Assembly (NCBI GenBank): GCA_900215285.1
Contig: OCMG01000003.1
Location: 496,001-560,000, forward strand
From: Ensifer adhaerens
Lineage (GTDB): Bacteria > Pseudomonadota > Alphaproteobacteria > Rhizobiales > Rhizobiaceae
Direction: 5' to 3'
DNA: 64,000 nucleotides
Position 1 is the stretch's first letter. Each line of letters begins with the position of its first letter. Shown piece by piece: positions 25,367 to 34,195 of the stretch. The notes beneath the pieces were generated by a model that was not told the DNA's origin, did no database searches, and saw only the letters and a list, made by a program, of their open reading frames with translations. Both the position numbers and the translations under genes were made by a program.

Positions 25367-26077
25367 CTACACACTCAGGTAATGGTTGAGCCGGTCCATG
25401 CTGGCGGCGACCTCGCCACCCTCGATGCGGTCGATCACCCGGCCGTGCTCGATGACATAGTGACGATCGGCCAAGGGGGCGGCGAAGCGGAAATTCTGTT
25501 CGACCAGCACGATCGTGTAGCCCTGCGCCTTCAGCCGCATGATCGCCTCGCCGAGAGCCTTGACGATGACGGGGGCAAGCCCCTCGGTGATCTCATCAAG
25601 CAGCAGGAGCTTGGCGCCAGTGCGAAGAATTCGGGCAATGGCGAGCATCTGCTGTTCGCCGCCGGACAACCGGGTGCCCATGCGCTTGCGTACCTCTTTC
25701 AGGTTTGGGAACATCACATAGATTTCGTCGAGGCTCATGCCGTCCTTGCCAACACTGGGCGGCAGCATCAGATTTTCCTCGACATTGAGGCTGGCGAAAA
25801 TGCCGCGCTCTTCCGGGCAATAGCCGATGCCGCCGAGCGGCGCGATGCGGTGATCGGCGACGTCGATGAATTCGCGGCCGCGGATGGTCACCGAGCCGGT
25901 GCGGCGCGATACCATGCCCATGATGGCGCGCAGCGTCGTTGTGCGGCCGGCGCCATTGCGGCCGAGAAGGGTGATCAACTCGCCCTCGGCGATCTCGATA
26001 TCGACGCCGTGGAGCACATGGGACTCGCCATACCAGGCATTGAGCCCGCTGGTTTTCAGAAGCGGCGCTGCCATCAT
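25367..26077 (-). CDS. livF: Branched-chain amino acid-type ABC ATPase, LivF family
   Basis: 236 residues. Signature LSGGEQQMLAIAR, Walker B LLLLDEITEGLAP, Q-loop GIGYCPEERGIF and C-terminal switch region are normal. The P-loop reads GRNGAGRTT: the Walker A lysine is arginine (codon CGC at about 25952-25954). The start ATGATG overlaps the livG TGA. The partner LivG keeps a normal lysine. Whether this site still hydrolyses ATP is an open question. Confidence 0.9.
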   Translation of the reverse strand: MMAAPLLKTSGLNAWYGESHVLHGVDIEIAEGELITLLGRNGAGRTTTLRAIMGMVSRRTGSVTIRGREFIDVADHRIAPLGGIGYCPEERGIFASLNVEENLMLPPSVGKDGMSLDEIYVMFPNLKEVRKRMGTRLSGGEQQMLAIARILRTGAKLLLLDEITEGLAPVIVKALGEAIMRLKAQGYTIVLVEQNFRFAAPLADRHYVIEHGRVIDRIEGGEVAASMDRLNHYLSV

Positions 26078-26835
26078 GCCACCTCCTCGGCCTTGATGCC
26101 CATATAGGCTTCCATGACGGCGGGGTTCTTCGACACCTGTTCGTAGGTGCCCTCCGCCAGAACCTCGCCACGGCTTAAGACCGTGATTGAATCGGCGAGC
26201 TTGGAGACGACGCCGAGATTGTGCTCTACCATGATGATGGTGCGTCCCACCGAGACGCGCTTGATGAGATCGGCGACCTGGCCGACATCCTCCGAGCCCA
26301 TGCCCTGCGTCGGTTCGTCGAGCAGCATGAGTTCGGGTTCGAGCCCGAGCGTTGTGGCGATTTCGAGCGCGCGCTTGCGGCCATAGGGCAATTCGACGGC
26401 GGGCACATGGGCGAAGCGCTTCAGCCCGACCTGATCGAGCCGCTCCAGCGCTTCGTCGTCGAGCGTCGAGAGAATCTTGCGCGAGCGCCAGAACTGGTAG
26501 CTGACGTCGAGACGCTTCTGCAGCGCGATGCGCACATTTTCCAATGCCGTCAGGTGCGGGAAGACGGCCGAGATCTGGAACGAGCGGACAATGCCCAGAT
26601 TGGCGATCTCCTCGGGCTTCAGATGCGTGATGTTGCGCCCGTTGAAGGTGATCGTGCCGGAACTCGGCGTGATGAATTTGGTCAGAAGATTGAACATGGT
26701 GGTCTTGCCGGCGCCGTTGGGGCCGATCAGCGCATGGATGGAGCCGCGCGCAATCTTCAGATTGACGTTTCTGACCGCCATGAAGCCGCCGAAACTGCGG
26801 CTGAGGTCAGTCGCTTCGAGGATGAAATCGCTCAT
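26074..26835 (-). CDS. livG: Branched-chain amino acid-type ABC ATPase, LivG family
   Basis: 253 residues. Walker A GPNGAGKTT near residue 38, Q-loop region RSFQISAVFPHLTALENV, degenerate signature LPYGRKRALEIATTLG (typical of LivG), Walker B LMLLDEPTQGMG, switch MVEHNLGVV, and the LivG tail VMEAYMG. Pairs with LivF under the LivHM permeases. Confidence 0.93.
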   Translation of the reverse strand: MSDFILEATDLSRSFGGFMAVRNVNLKIARGSIHALIGPNGAGKTTMFNLLTKFITPSSGTITFNGRNITHLKPEEIANLGIVRSFQISAVFPHLTALENVRIALQKRLDVSYQFWRSRKILSTLDDEALERLDQVGLKRFAHVPAVELPYGRKRALEIATTLGLEPELMLLDEPTQGMGSEDVGQVADLIKRVSVGRTIIMVEHNLGVVSKLADSITVLSRGEVLAEGTYEQVSKNPAVMEAYMGIKAEEVA

Positions 26836-26883
26836 GAATGTCCTTCGGCAAGACGTTTATGAAAAGTCGTTGGCAAGGAAGGG

Positions 26884-26925
26884 CAGGGCGGGCGGCCGGA
26901 TAGTCTTCCGGGACTGCCCGCCCTG
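26884..26925 (-). terminator. Intercistronic hairpin after the liv binding-protein gene
   Basis: CAGGGCGGGC at 26884-26893 is exactly complementary to GCCCGCCCTG at 26916-26925, with a loop that can pair further (CCGGA/TCCGG). It lies between the binding-protein stop (26933) and livG start (26835), no T-run. Confidence 0.55.
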
Positions 26926-26932
26926 CGGAGCG

Positions 26933-28144
26933 TCACTTCACCAGCGGGCAGCCGCCGTCCTTCAGCGAGGCATAGGCGTCCTTTCCTGGAATGGTCTGGA
27001 CGACCTTCACGACATCCCACGGATCCTTCGTCGCGTCCTGAACCTGCACGAGATACATGTCATGCTCGAGCAGGCCATCGGGGCGGATCTGGCCGCCCTT
27101 GGCAAAGAAGTCGTCAATCTTCATCTTGCCAAGCTCGGCGCGCACGGCATCCGGATCGTCGGTGCCGGCGGCCTTCACAGCCTTGAGATAGGCCATGGTC
27201 AGCGAATAGTCGGCGGCATGCACGAAGGTGGGGGCCGCGCCGTTGGAGTACTTCATGTACTTTTCTTTCCAGGCGCGCGAGGCGTCGTCCATGTTCCAGT
27301 ACCAGCCGACCGTGAAGCTGAGGCCCTTGGCGACATCGGTGCCGAGCGCCTTGACGTCGGAGATGAGGACGAGCATGCCGGCTAGCTGCTGGCCTGCGGA
27401 GGTCAGGCCGAATTCATGCGCCTGCTTGATCGAATTCACCGTATCCTGACCGGCATTGGCGAGGCCGACGACCTTCGCACCTGAAGACTGCGCCTGCAGG
27501 AGATAGGACGAGAAGTCGGTCGAGGCGAGCGGAACGTCCGAACTGCCCAGCACCTTGCCGCCCATCTTTTCGACCACGGCCGTCGTGCTCTTCTGCAGCG
27601 CATGGCCGAAGGCATAGTCGGCGGTGATGAAATACCAGCTGTCGCCGCCATTCTTCACGACCGCAGAGGCGGTGCCTGCCGAGAGGGCATTGGTGTCGTA
27701 GCCGTAGTGGATGCCGTATTTCGTGCAGGCCTTGCCCGTCAGGTCGGCGCTGGCCGCGCCCGTGTTCATGGTGATGACCTTCTTTTCCGACGCCAGCTGC
27801 TGCACGGCAAGGCCGACGGCGGAGTTGGTAAGGTCGGTGATCATGTCGACATGATCCTGGTCGATCCACTGGCGGGCGGTGGCAGAGGCCACGTCGGCCT
27901 TGTTTTGGTGGTCGGCGGAGATCACCTCGATCTTCTTGCCGAGAACCGTCCCGCCGAAGTCTTCGACCGCCATCTTGACCGCCGCAACCGCGCCGTCGCC
28001 GCTGAAGCCGGTGGAGTAGACGCCCGACATGTCGCCGAGAACGCCGATCTTGACCACGTCGTTTGAAATTCCGCCCGCAAGAGCGGACGTCGCCGCAAGT
28101 GCGACCGCCGCTGCGCTCACTGTTCCGTACAGAAATGCTTTCAT
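26933..28144 (-). CDS. livJ: Branched-chain amino acid-type ABC substrate-binding protein
   Basis: 403 residues. Signal peptide MKAFLYGTVSAAAVALAATSALA, then the family 4 fold: VKIGVLGDMSGVYSTGFSGDGAVAAVKMAVEDFGG, EVISADHQNKADVAS. Compared with LivJ of E. coli it is longer and divergent in the binding cleft, and resembles the group often annotated for aromatic or short-chain amides and acids. Start follows AAGGAGGAAGAG. First gene of the liv operon; a TetR-like palindrome is 45 bp upstream. Confidence 0.9.
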   Translation of the reverse strand: MKAFLYGTVSAAAVALAATSALAGGISNDVVKIGVLGDMSGVYSTGFSGDGAVAAVKMAVEDFGGTVLGKKIEVISADHQNKADVASATARQWIDQDHVDMITDLTNSAVGLAVQQLASEKKVITMNTGAASADLTGKACTKYGIHYGYDTNALSAGTASAVVKNGGDSWYFITADYAFGHALQKSTTAVVEKMGGKVLGSSDVPLASTDFSSYLLQAQSSGAKVVGLANAGQDTVNSIKQAHEFGLTSAGQQLAGMLVLISDVKALGTDVAKGLSFTVGWYWNMDDASRAWKEKYMKYSNGAAPTFVHAADYSLTMAYLKAVKAAGTDDPDAVRAELGKMKIDDFFAKGGQIRPDGLLEHDMYLVQVQDATKDPWDVVKVVQTIPGKDAYASLKDGGCPLVK

Positions 28145-28188
28145 AACTCTTCCTCCTTGAGTTGCGGGCCTAAGCTCATCCCGCGATT

Positions 28189-28203
28189 GACAGACAGTCT
28201 GTC
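28189..28203. promoter_or_regulatory. Inverted repeat upstream of the liv operon (GACAGAC-A-GTCTGTC)
   Basis: A perfect 7-1-7 inverted repeat 45 bp upstream of the binding-protein start and just past the stop of the upstream GMC gene. Its form is like TetR-family operators. No TetR gene is in the window. Confidence 0.5.
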
Positions 28204-28205
28204 TT

Positions 28206-29987
28206 TTAGGCTCGGGACTCCCCTGCAGCGCCGTTCCGGCTGTCTGCGGTTCCTGCCCCCAGCCTCCTCCATGCTCCCGCTTCGCGGAATTTCTGTCCCC
28301 GTGGCCAATCGACCATGCGCCCCGCCTCCTCCAGAATGAGGCTAGCGGCTTTCTCGGCGATCATCAATGTCGGGGAATTCGTATTGCCACTTGTAATCGT
28401 CGGCATGACCCCGGCATCGACGACGCGCAGGCCCTGCACGCCGTGAACGCGCAGGTGGCTGTCGACGACGGCGAGGGGGTCGTCCTCGCGACCCATCTTC
28501 GTCGTGCCGACGGGATGAAAGATGGTGCTGGCGATATCGCCGGCTAGCTTGGCCAAGTCCTCGTCGCTTTGAAACTCGATGCCCGGCTTCCACTCGACGG
28601 GGGCGTAGCGGGCTAGCGCCGGCTGGGCCACGATGTGGCGGGCCTGGCGGATGCTGTCGGCGGCGATGCGCCGGTCCTCCGGCGTCGTCAGATAGTTGGG
28701 GGCAATGGCCGGCGCATCCTTCGGGTTTTGCGAACGGATGCGCACCGTGCCCCGGCTGGTCGGATTGAGATTGCAGACGCTGACCGTGAAGGCGGGTTCG
28801 CGATGCAGCGGCTGGCCGAAGGCGTCAAGGCTGAGCGGCTGGACATGAAATTCGAGATTGGCATGCGGCTGGTTCTCGTCGGAGCGCGTAAACGCGCCGA
28901 GCTGCGAAGGCGACATGCTCATCGGGCCGCTGCGTTTGAGCGCATACTCCATGCCGATCGCCATCTTGCCGAAGAGGCTGGCGGTGAGCGCATTCAGTGT
29001 CTTGGCGCCCGTCACCTTGAAGACGGTCCGGATCTGGAGATGGTCCTGAAGATTGCCGCCGACGCCCGGAAGGTTGGCCACGGGCTGGATGCCGAGCGCC
29101 TGCAGGAAGGACGGCTCGCCGAGCCCGCTCAATTGCAAGATCTGCGGCGAGCCGATCGCGCCGGCCGAAAGGATCACTTCGGCGTTTGCGCGCATCTCGA
29201 CCGTTTCGCCGACGCGGTTGATCCGCGCGCCCGAGCAGCGCAGCCCGCCGTCATCATCCGTCTCGAACAGCAGGCGCTCGACCTGCGCCTCAGTCCAGAC
29301 CGTCAGGTTGGGGCGCGTCAGGGCAGGGCGCAAGAACGCCTTCGACGTGTTCCAGCGCCAGCCGTTGCGCTGGTTGACGTCGAAATAGCCGACGCCCTCA
29401 TTGTCGCCGCTGTTGAAATCGTCGGTCTTCGGCACGCCGGCCTGAACGGCGGCATCCGCGAAGGCGTCGAGCAGGTCCCAGCGCAGGCGTTGCTTTTCCA
29501 CCCGCCATTCGCCGCCATGGCCGTGGAGATCGGAAAAGCGGCTGTTGCCGCCGGTCTGCGGGTCTTGGCCGCCATCGAGGCGATAGTGATCCTCATGCGC
29601 CTTGAAATGCGGCAGCACATTTTGCCACGACCAGGACGCATCGCCGGTCAGCGCCGCCCATTGATCGTAATCGCGGGCCTGGCCACGCATGTAGATCATG
29701 CCGTTGATGGAGGAACAGCCCCCGAGCGTCTTTCCGCGCGGATAGATGAGGCTGCGGCCATTGAGCCCGGCCTCGGTTTCCGTCTTGTAGAGCCAATCTG
29801 TGCGGGGATTGCCGATGCAATAGAGATAGCCGACGGGGATGTGGATCCAGTGATAATCATCCTTGCGGCCGGCTTCGAGAAGCAGCACGCGGTTGCCCGG
29901 GTCACGGCTCAGGCGATTGGCCAGCAAGCAGCCGGCAGACCCTCCTCCGATAATAATGTAATCGAATGCTTTCGTAGTCAAATTCAA
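28206..29987 (-). CDS. GMC-family FAD oxidoreductase (choline/alcohol dehydrogenase-like)
   Basis: 593 residues. FAD fold DYIIIGGGSAGCLLANRLS with GxGxxG, GMC signature 1 around GKTLGGCSSINGMIYMRGQ, signature 2 around ILSAGAIGSPQILQLSGLG, and the C-terminal catalytic His (STIFHPVGTTKMG) and Asn (SGNTNSPTLMIAEKAA). About 35 residues follow the normal family end, an arginine/glycine-rich tail. It oxidises a primary or secondary hydroxyl group. A LysR gene is divergent, 167 bp away. In the pathway context it could oxidise a hydroxylated indolic intermediate, but any alcohol is possible. Confidence 0.88.
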   Translation of the reverse strand: MNLTTKAFDYIIIGGGSAGCLLANRLSRDPGNRVLLLEAGRKDDYHWIHIPVGYLYCIGNPRTDWLYKTETEAGLNGRSLIYPRGKTLGGCSSINGMIYMRGQARDYDQWAALTGDASWSWQNVLPHFKAHEDHYRLDGGQDPQTGGNSRFSDLHGHGGEWRVEKQRLRWDLLDAFADAAVQAGVPKTDDFNSGDNEGVGYFDVNQRNGWRWNTSKAFLRPALTRPNLTVWTEAQVERLLFETDDDGGLRCSGARINRVGETVEMRANAEVILSAGAIGSPQILQLSGLGEPSFLQALGIQPVANLPGVGGNLQDHLQIRTVFKVTGAKTLNALTASLFGKMAIGMEYALKRSGPMSMSPSQLGAFTRSDENQPHANLEFHVQPLSLDAFGQPLHREPAFTVSVCNLNPTSRGTVRIRSQNPKDAPAIAPNYLTTPEDRRIAADSIRQARHIVAQPALARYAPVEWKPGIEFQSDEDLAKLAGDIASTIFHPVGTTKMGREDDPLAVVDSHLRVHGVQGLRVVDAGVMPTITSGNTNSPTLMIAEKAASLILEEAGRMVDWPRGQKFREAGAWRRLGAGTADSRNGAAGESRA

Positions 29988-30154
29988 GCCTCCGAATGCT
30001 GGAAAGGCTTTATCAAGGCCTCGCGCGGTGGCGCAAGAGCCTGAAAAACCTGGACCAGCATGTTAGGCGTCCTCCCGCCCAAGCCGCAAGCTAAACGGGA
30101 TGTAGACGAGAAATCCAATGACAAATTCGAAATAGAATTATAAATGAAATTAAT

Positions 30155-31087
30155 ATGACCGAATTCGATCTGAAAACCTTGCGAGCCTTTGTGGCTGTCG
30201 CGCGTGAGGGCAATGTCACCCGCGCGGCCGAACAGCTGCGCTTGACACAGCCCGCTCTCAGCCTCCAGCTCAAGCGACTGACCGCCAAGACCGGCGTCGA
30301 GCTTTTCCGCCGCACGGCGCGGGGGCTGGAGTTGACGCATGACGGGGCGCTGCTGGCTGCAAAGGCGGAGCTTATCTTCGCGTCGCTTGTCGATTTCGGC
30401 CAGACGGCCTCCAACCTTGCGACCCAGATTCGTGGCTCGCTGCGCATCGGCACGATCATCGATCCGGAATTTACCCGGCTTGGCGCCTTCCTCAAGGCGC
30501 TGGTCGAAAGTGCACCCAGCATCGAGACGGAGCTGCGCCACGGCATCAGCGGGCAGGTGCCGGAGGGGCTGAAGCGCAACGAGCTGGATGTCGGCTTCTT
30601 CCTCGGCGACATCCGAGACTTCGATCCGCTGGCGGGGCTCGGACCCGGCGCGGAGGAGAGCCTGTTCCACGTGCTCGAGCTGGCTCCGCTGACATATCGC
30701 GTCGTCGCTCCGGGCGCGCTGGCACCCTATGTGCGCGACAAGAGTTGGGCGGAGCTGGCCGCGCTGCCGTGGATCGGCACACCGCCTGCCTCCGTTCATA
30801 ACCGGCTTCTGGGCCGCATCTTCGGGGAACTGGACGTTCGCCAGAACGTGGTAGCGCTGATCGACCAGGAAATGTCCATGCTGGCCATGGTACGCGCCGG
30901 AGTGGGTTTGAGCCTCTGTCGCGAATCGATCGCGCTGCACGAGCAGCAATCCAACGGCCTGATCATCGCCAACTCGGTGAAGGTCGAGACCGCCCTGAGC
31001 TTCATTTCCCTGAAGGCCCGGATGAACGACCCTGCCGTTGCGCATGTTTTCGAGGTGGCGCGACGCATCTGGGAGCAGAGCAGCTGA
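30155..31087 (+). CDS. LysR-family transcriptional regulator
   Basis: 310 residues. LysR HTH at residues 4-63 (FDLKTLRAFVAVAREGNVTR, TQPALSLQLKRLTAKTGVELF) and a C-terminal substrate-binding domain from ~90. It is divergent from the GMC oxidoreductase gene, the classical arrangement for a LysR activator and its target. The 167-bp intergenic region is AT-rich close to the LysR start and would hold both promoters. Confidence 0.92.
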   Translation: MTEFDLKTLRAFVAVAREGNVTRAAEQLRLTQPALSLQLKRLTAKTGVELFRRTARGLELTHDGALLAAKAELIFASLVDFGQTASNLATQIRGSLRIGTIIDPEFTRLGAFLKALVESAPSIETELRHGISGQVPEGLKRNELDVGFFLGDIRDFDPLAGLGPGAEESLFHVLELAPLTYRVVAPGALAPYVRDKSWAELAALPWIGTPPASVHNRLLGRIFGELDVRQNVVALIDQEMSMLAMVRAGVGLSLCRESIALHEQQSNGLIIANSVKVETALSFISLKARMNDPAVAHVFEVARRIWEQSS

Positions 31088-31186
31088 CCGGCATGCTTTC
31101 CGTGAGAGCATCCGGCCCCTTGCATTTGTGTGCTGGAGCTTCATAAGACAGCGGGCGTGCGCATTTATCTTGGAAAGGCATGTCTG

Positions 31187-31534
31187 ATGTCCCGCGACCT
31201 TCTCATTCTGATCACGCCCGGCTTTCCGGACACGAAGCTTTCGCCGGACCGGCTGTATTATTGCCCTCAATGCAATGTGGTCGAGGGATTGCTCGCAACC
31301 TTCCCCGAGTTGAATGACCATATTGATGTCATGCGCGTTCCCTTCGCACGCCCGCGGCCGGCGGTGATCGAGCGGATCGGCGAGGAAAACCAGGGGCTAC
31401 CGGTCCTGATCTTCGCGGACCCGGCAACCGCGCCCGCAGATGCGCTACGCTTCGGCGAGACACGTTTCGTGAGCGACATCGACCGTCTCTGCGAGCTGCT
31501 GGCCGAGCGTTACGGCATTCCCCATTCGCATTGA
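31187..31534 (+). CDS. DUF3088-type small protein
   Basis: 115 residues from the ATG at 31187, which is preceded by GGAAAGG; an upstream in-frame start at 31130 is less likely. The sequence LLILITPGFPDTKLSPDRLYYCPQCNVVEGLLATFP has a CPxC motif (CPQC) in a thioredoxin-like setting, followed by a hydrophobic core GLPVLIFAD. It resembles the uncharacterised DUF3088 family. Function unknown; a small redox or metal-binding role is only suggested by CPQC. Lies convergent with the MDR gene, 13 bp apart. Confidence 0.7.
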   Translation: MSRDLLILITPGFPDTKLSPDRLYYCPQCNVVEGLLATFPELNDHIDVMRVPFARPRPAVIERIGEENQGLPVLIFADPATAPADALRFGETRFVSDIDRLCELLAERYGIPHSH

Positions 31535-31547
31535 CTGTGGTGACAGG

Positions 31548-32543
31548 CTAGCGCGTCACGTCGATGACCACGCGCCCCCGGGTCTGACCGGCGACGATGG
31601 CGTCTGCCAGCTCCGGCAGTTTCGACATCGGCTCGACCGTCGTCATGGCGGCAAGGTGCTCGAGGTTCAGCGCTTCGGCCAGGGTTTCCCAGGCTTTGCT
31701 CCGCAGCGCCATGGGTGCCATGACGGAATCAACGCCGAGAAGCGCTACGCCGCGCAGGATATGCGGCATCACGGTTGTCGGCAGATCCGCCCCGCCGGCA
31801 AGCCCGCAGGCGGCAACGGCGCCGCCGTAATTCGTCTGTGCCAGAACATTTGCGAGTGTCGTCGAGCCCACGGAATCGACAGCACCCGCCCAGCGTTCCT
31901 TCTGCAGCGGCCCGCCTTTTTCAGAGAGGCTTGCGCGATCCACGAAGGCGGTGGCGCCAAGGCTTGCGAGATAATCATGCGTTTCCGGCCGTCCGGTCGA
32001 GGCGGTAACGTTGTAGCCCTTGGCTGACAAAAGGCTGATCGCGACGGAGCCGACGCCGCCGGCAGCGCCCGTGACCAGAACCTCGCCTTCGCCGGGCTTG
32101 ATCGCGCCCCAGCGTTCCAGCGCGTTCACGCAGAGCGCTGCGGTGTAGCCCGCGGTGCCGATGGCCATGGCCTGTTCGAAGGAGAAAACCTCCGGGAGCT
32201 TCATCAGCCATTCGGGCTTCAGGCGCTGGTAGCGGCTGTAACCGCCCCATTCGGTCTCGGAAAGGCCGAAGCCGTTGACGACGACGCGGTCGCCCGGCTT
32301 CCAGTTCGGCGTGCGCGACTCGACCACGACGCCGGCCAGATCGATGCCGGCGACCAGCGGTGTGCGCCGCGCGATGCGGCCCTTGCCGCTCACGGCGAGA
32401 CCATCCTTGTAGTTCAGCGTGGAGAAATGGATTTCGACGAGGACATCGTGATCCGGCAGATCGGCTTTTGTCAGCGCCCGGAAGCCCGCCTTCGGCTTGC
32501 CATCCACCGCATCAATCACCATCGCGTTGAAAGTATCGCTCAT
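31548..32543 (-). CDS. MDR-family quinone/acrylyl-CoA reductase-like oxidoreductase
   Basis: 331 residues from MSDTFNAMVID at 32543, after AGGAGGAG. Medium-chain dehydrogenase without the catalytic zinc ligands: HFSTLNYKDGLAVSGKGRI near 41, VAGIDLAGVV, and NADPH fold VLVTGAAGGVGSVAISLLSAKGY. This is the YhdH/AcuI group, which reduces activated double bonds such as acryloyl-CoA. Encoded next to but divergent from the EAL gene. Its link to the aromatic pathway is not evident. Confidence 0.88.
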   Translation of the reverse strand: MSDTFNAMVIDAVDGKPKAGFRALTKADLPDHDVLVEIHFSTLNYKDGLAVSGKGRIARRTPLVAGIDLAGVVVESRTPNWKPGDRVVVNGFGLSETEWGGYSRYQRLKPEWLMKLPEVFSFEQAMAIGTAGYTAALCVNALERWGAIKPGEGEVLVTGAAGGVGSVAISLLSAKGYNVTASTGRPETHDYLASLGATAFVDRASLSEKGGPLQKERWAGAVDSVGSTTLANVLAQTNYGGAVAACGLAGGADLPTTVMPHILRGVALLGVDSVMAPMALRSKAWETLAEALNLEHLAAMTTVEPMSKLPELADAIVAGQTRGRVVIDVTR

Positions 32544-32832
32544 GATCGCAATCTCCTCCTGCCATGCGTTCTCGCGGGAGACAAAAAGCGCTGCCCGCGA
32601 GCCAATCGGCGCGACCATGCCACGGCCAAGGCGCGAATGCCAGCCTCTGAAACGGGCAGACGCGGATGTCGCCTGAGCTCAGAACTCACGGGGCGCTCAG
32701 ACGTCCCGCAGGTTGAAATATGCGTTGTAACGCTGCATGATGTGCAATCAAGAGGGGATTTCAGAAAGCCTTTTCTAATATGACAATCGTGGTAATCTTA
32801 CTCTCGCAGAGCATTCGATTCCGGGGGGACGT

Positions 32833-34056
32833 TTGAAGACTCTTCATGATGCCGGCAGTGTGCCGACGCCGTTATCGGCTCCCGTCGCCACGAATATTAA
32901 CCTCATCCTCGACACCATCCGCACCCAGATGAACATGGATGTCGCGTTTCTGGCGGAGTTTTCCAACGCCGTGCGCGTGTTTCACGGCGTCTCCTCCGTG
33001 GTGGACAATCCGCCGATCCGCGCCGGCGAGGTTCATCCCATCGGTTCGGGCTATTGCCGCAAGGTCGTCAACGGCGCCCTGCCGCAGCTCATCCCCAACA
33101 CCGCCGATGTGCCTCTGACGGCGGAGATCCCGGAAACGGCGGCCATCCCGATCGGCGCGCATTTGAGCGTTCCACTCAGGCTGGAAGACGGACAGCTTTA
33201 CGGCACGCTCTGCTGTTTCGCCTTTACGCCCCGGCCCGATCTCGGCGAAACGCAGCTCGTGCTCCTGCGCCAGCTTTCCGATCTCATGGCGCGGATGCTG
33301 GCCGGCGATATCAGCGCGCAGAAGAAGCGCAGCCGCACGCGCAAGCTGGTCGAGACGGCGATTGCCGCCGGCGATCCGGCCATCGTGTTCCAGCCGATCG
33401 TCGATCTCAAGACCCGTGCGGTCACCGGCTACGAGGCGCTGTCGCGCTTTGCCAGCGAGCCGCCGCGCAGTCCCGACAAGTGGTTTGCCGATGCGGAACT
33501 GGCGGGCATCGGCGGCCGGCTGGAACTTGTCGCCGCGCAGCATGCGCTTGCCGAAAGCCGCACGTTGCCGCTGGATTGCTCGATCAACATCAATCTGTCG
33601 CCAAAGACGATCATGACCGGCGATCTCAAGCCGCTTCTGGCGCAGGTGGACCCCAGACGTCTGGTCATCGAGATCACAGAGCACGCGGCGGTGGAGAACT
33701 ATGGCGATCTTCTCGCCGCTCTGCGACCGGCGCGCGCCGCCGGCGTGCAGGTCGCCATCGACGATGCAGGCGCCGGCTATGCGAGCCTCCAGCATGTGCT
33801 GCGGCTGCAGCCGGACATCATCAAGTTCGACATCAGCCTGACCCGTGACATCGACACCGACCCCTTGCGCATCGCCATGATCAGCGCGCTCACCGAGTAT
33901 GGCCGCCGCACCGGCACGCTCGTCGTGGCGGAAGGGGTCGAGACGGTCGAGGAAGAACGGACACTGCGCGACCTCGGGGTGGACAAGGCGCAGGGCTATC
34001 TCTTCAGCAAGCCGAAGCCGGCGGGAGAGTTTGCGGGGGTGGCAAAGGCGGGGTGA
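32833..34056 (+). CDS. GAF-EAL protein, cyclic-di-GMP phosphodiesterase
   Basis: 407 residues from a TTG start that follows GGGGGGACG. Residues ~15-160 form a GAF domain (VAFLAEFSNAVRVFHGVSS...GSGYCRKVVNG). Residues ~170-395 form an EAL domain with the catalytic set intact: YEALSRF, NINLSPK, IEITEH, DDAGAGYASL, IIKFDISL and VAEGVETVEE, so hydrolysis of c-di-GMP to pGpG is expected. GAF is the likely ligand or redox sensor. No membrane segment. Probably adjusts motility/biofilm state; the link to the neighbouring chemoreceptor and catabolic genes is inference. Confidence 0.92.
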   Translation: MKTLHDAGSVPTPLSAPVATNINLILDTIRTQMNMDVAFLAEFSNAVRVFHGVSSVVDNPPIRAGEVHPIGSGYCRKVVNGALPQLIPNTADVPLTAEIPETAAIPIGAHLSVPLRLEDGQLYGTLCCFAFTPRPDLGETQLVLLRQLSDLMARMLAGDISAQKKRSRTRKLVETAIAAGDPAIVFQPIVDLKTRAVTGYEALSRFASEPPRSPDKWFADAELAGIGGRLELVAAQHALAESRTLPLDCSININLSPKTIMTGDLKPLLAQVDPRRLVIEITEHAAVENYGDLLAALRPARAAGVQVAIDDAGAGYASLQHVLRLQPDIIKFDISLTRDIDTDPLRIAMISALTEYGRRTGTLVVAEGVETVEEERTLRDLGVDKAQGYLFSKPKPAGEFAGVAKAG

Positions 34057-34064
34057 GGGCGAAG

Positions 34065-34182
34065 CCCCTCTTCTCCCCTTGGGGAGAAGATGTCCGAAGG
34101 ACAGATGAGGGGTCATTTGACGTCGTGAGGGAACCCCTCATCCGGCCCTGTGGGCCACCTTCTCCCCAAGGGGAGAAGGGGA
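34065..34182. repeat. Inverted intergenic repeat between convergent genes (CCCCTCTTCTCCCC...)
   Basis: Contains CTTCTCCCCTTGGGGAGAAG (34069-34088) and its near copy CTTCTCCCCAAGGGGAGAAG further on, plus GATGAGGGG / CCCCTCATC as the inner arms. Lies between the convergent EAL and iorB genes and could act as a terminator in both directions. Same family as 39740-40028 and 46992-47115. Confidence 0.7.
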
Positions 34183-34195
34183 ACCGCACCGTCGC

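Noticed and set aside
26832..27020. Small open frame in the gap between livG and the liv binding-protein gene
   Set aside because: It overlaps the hairpin and the end of the binding-protein gene, has no ribosome site and no similarity.
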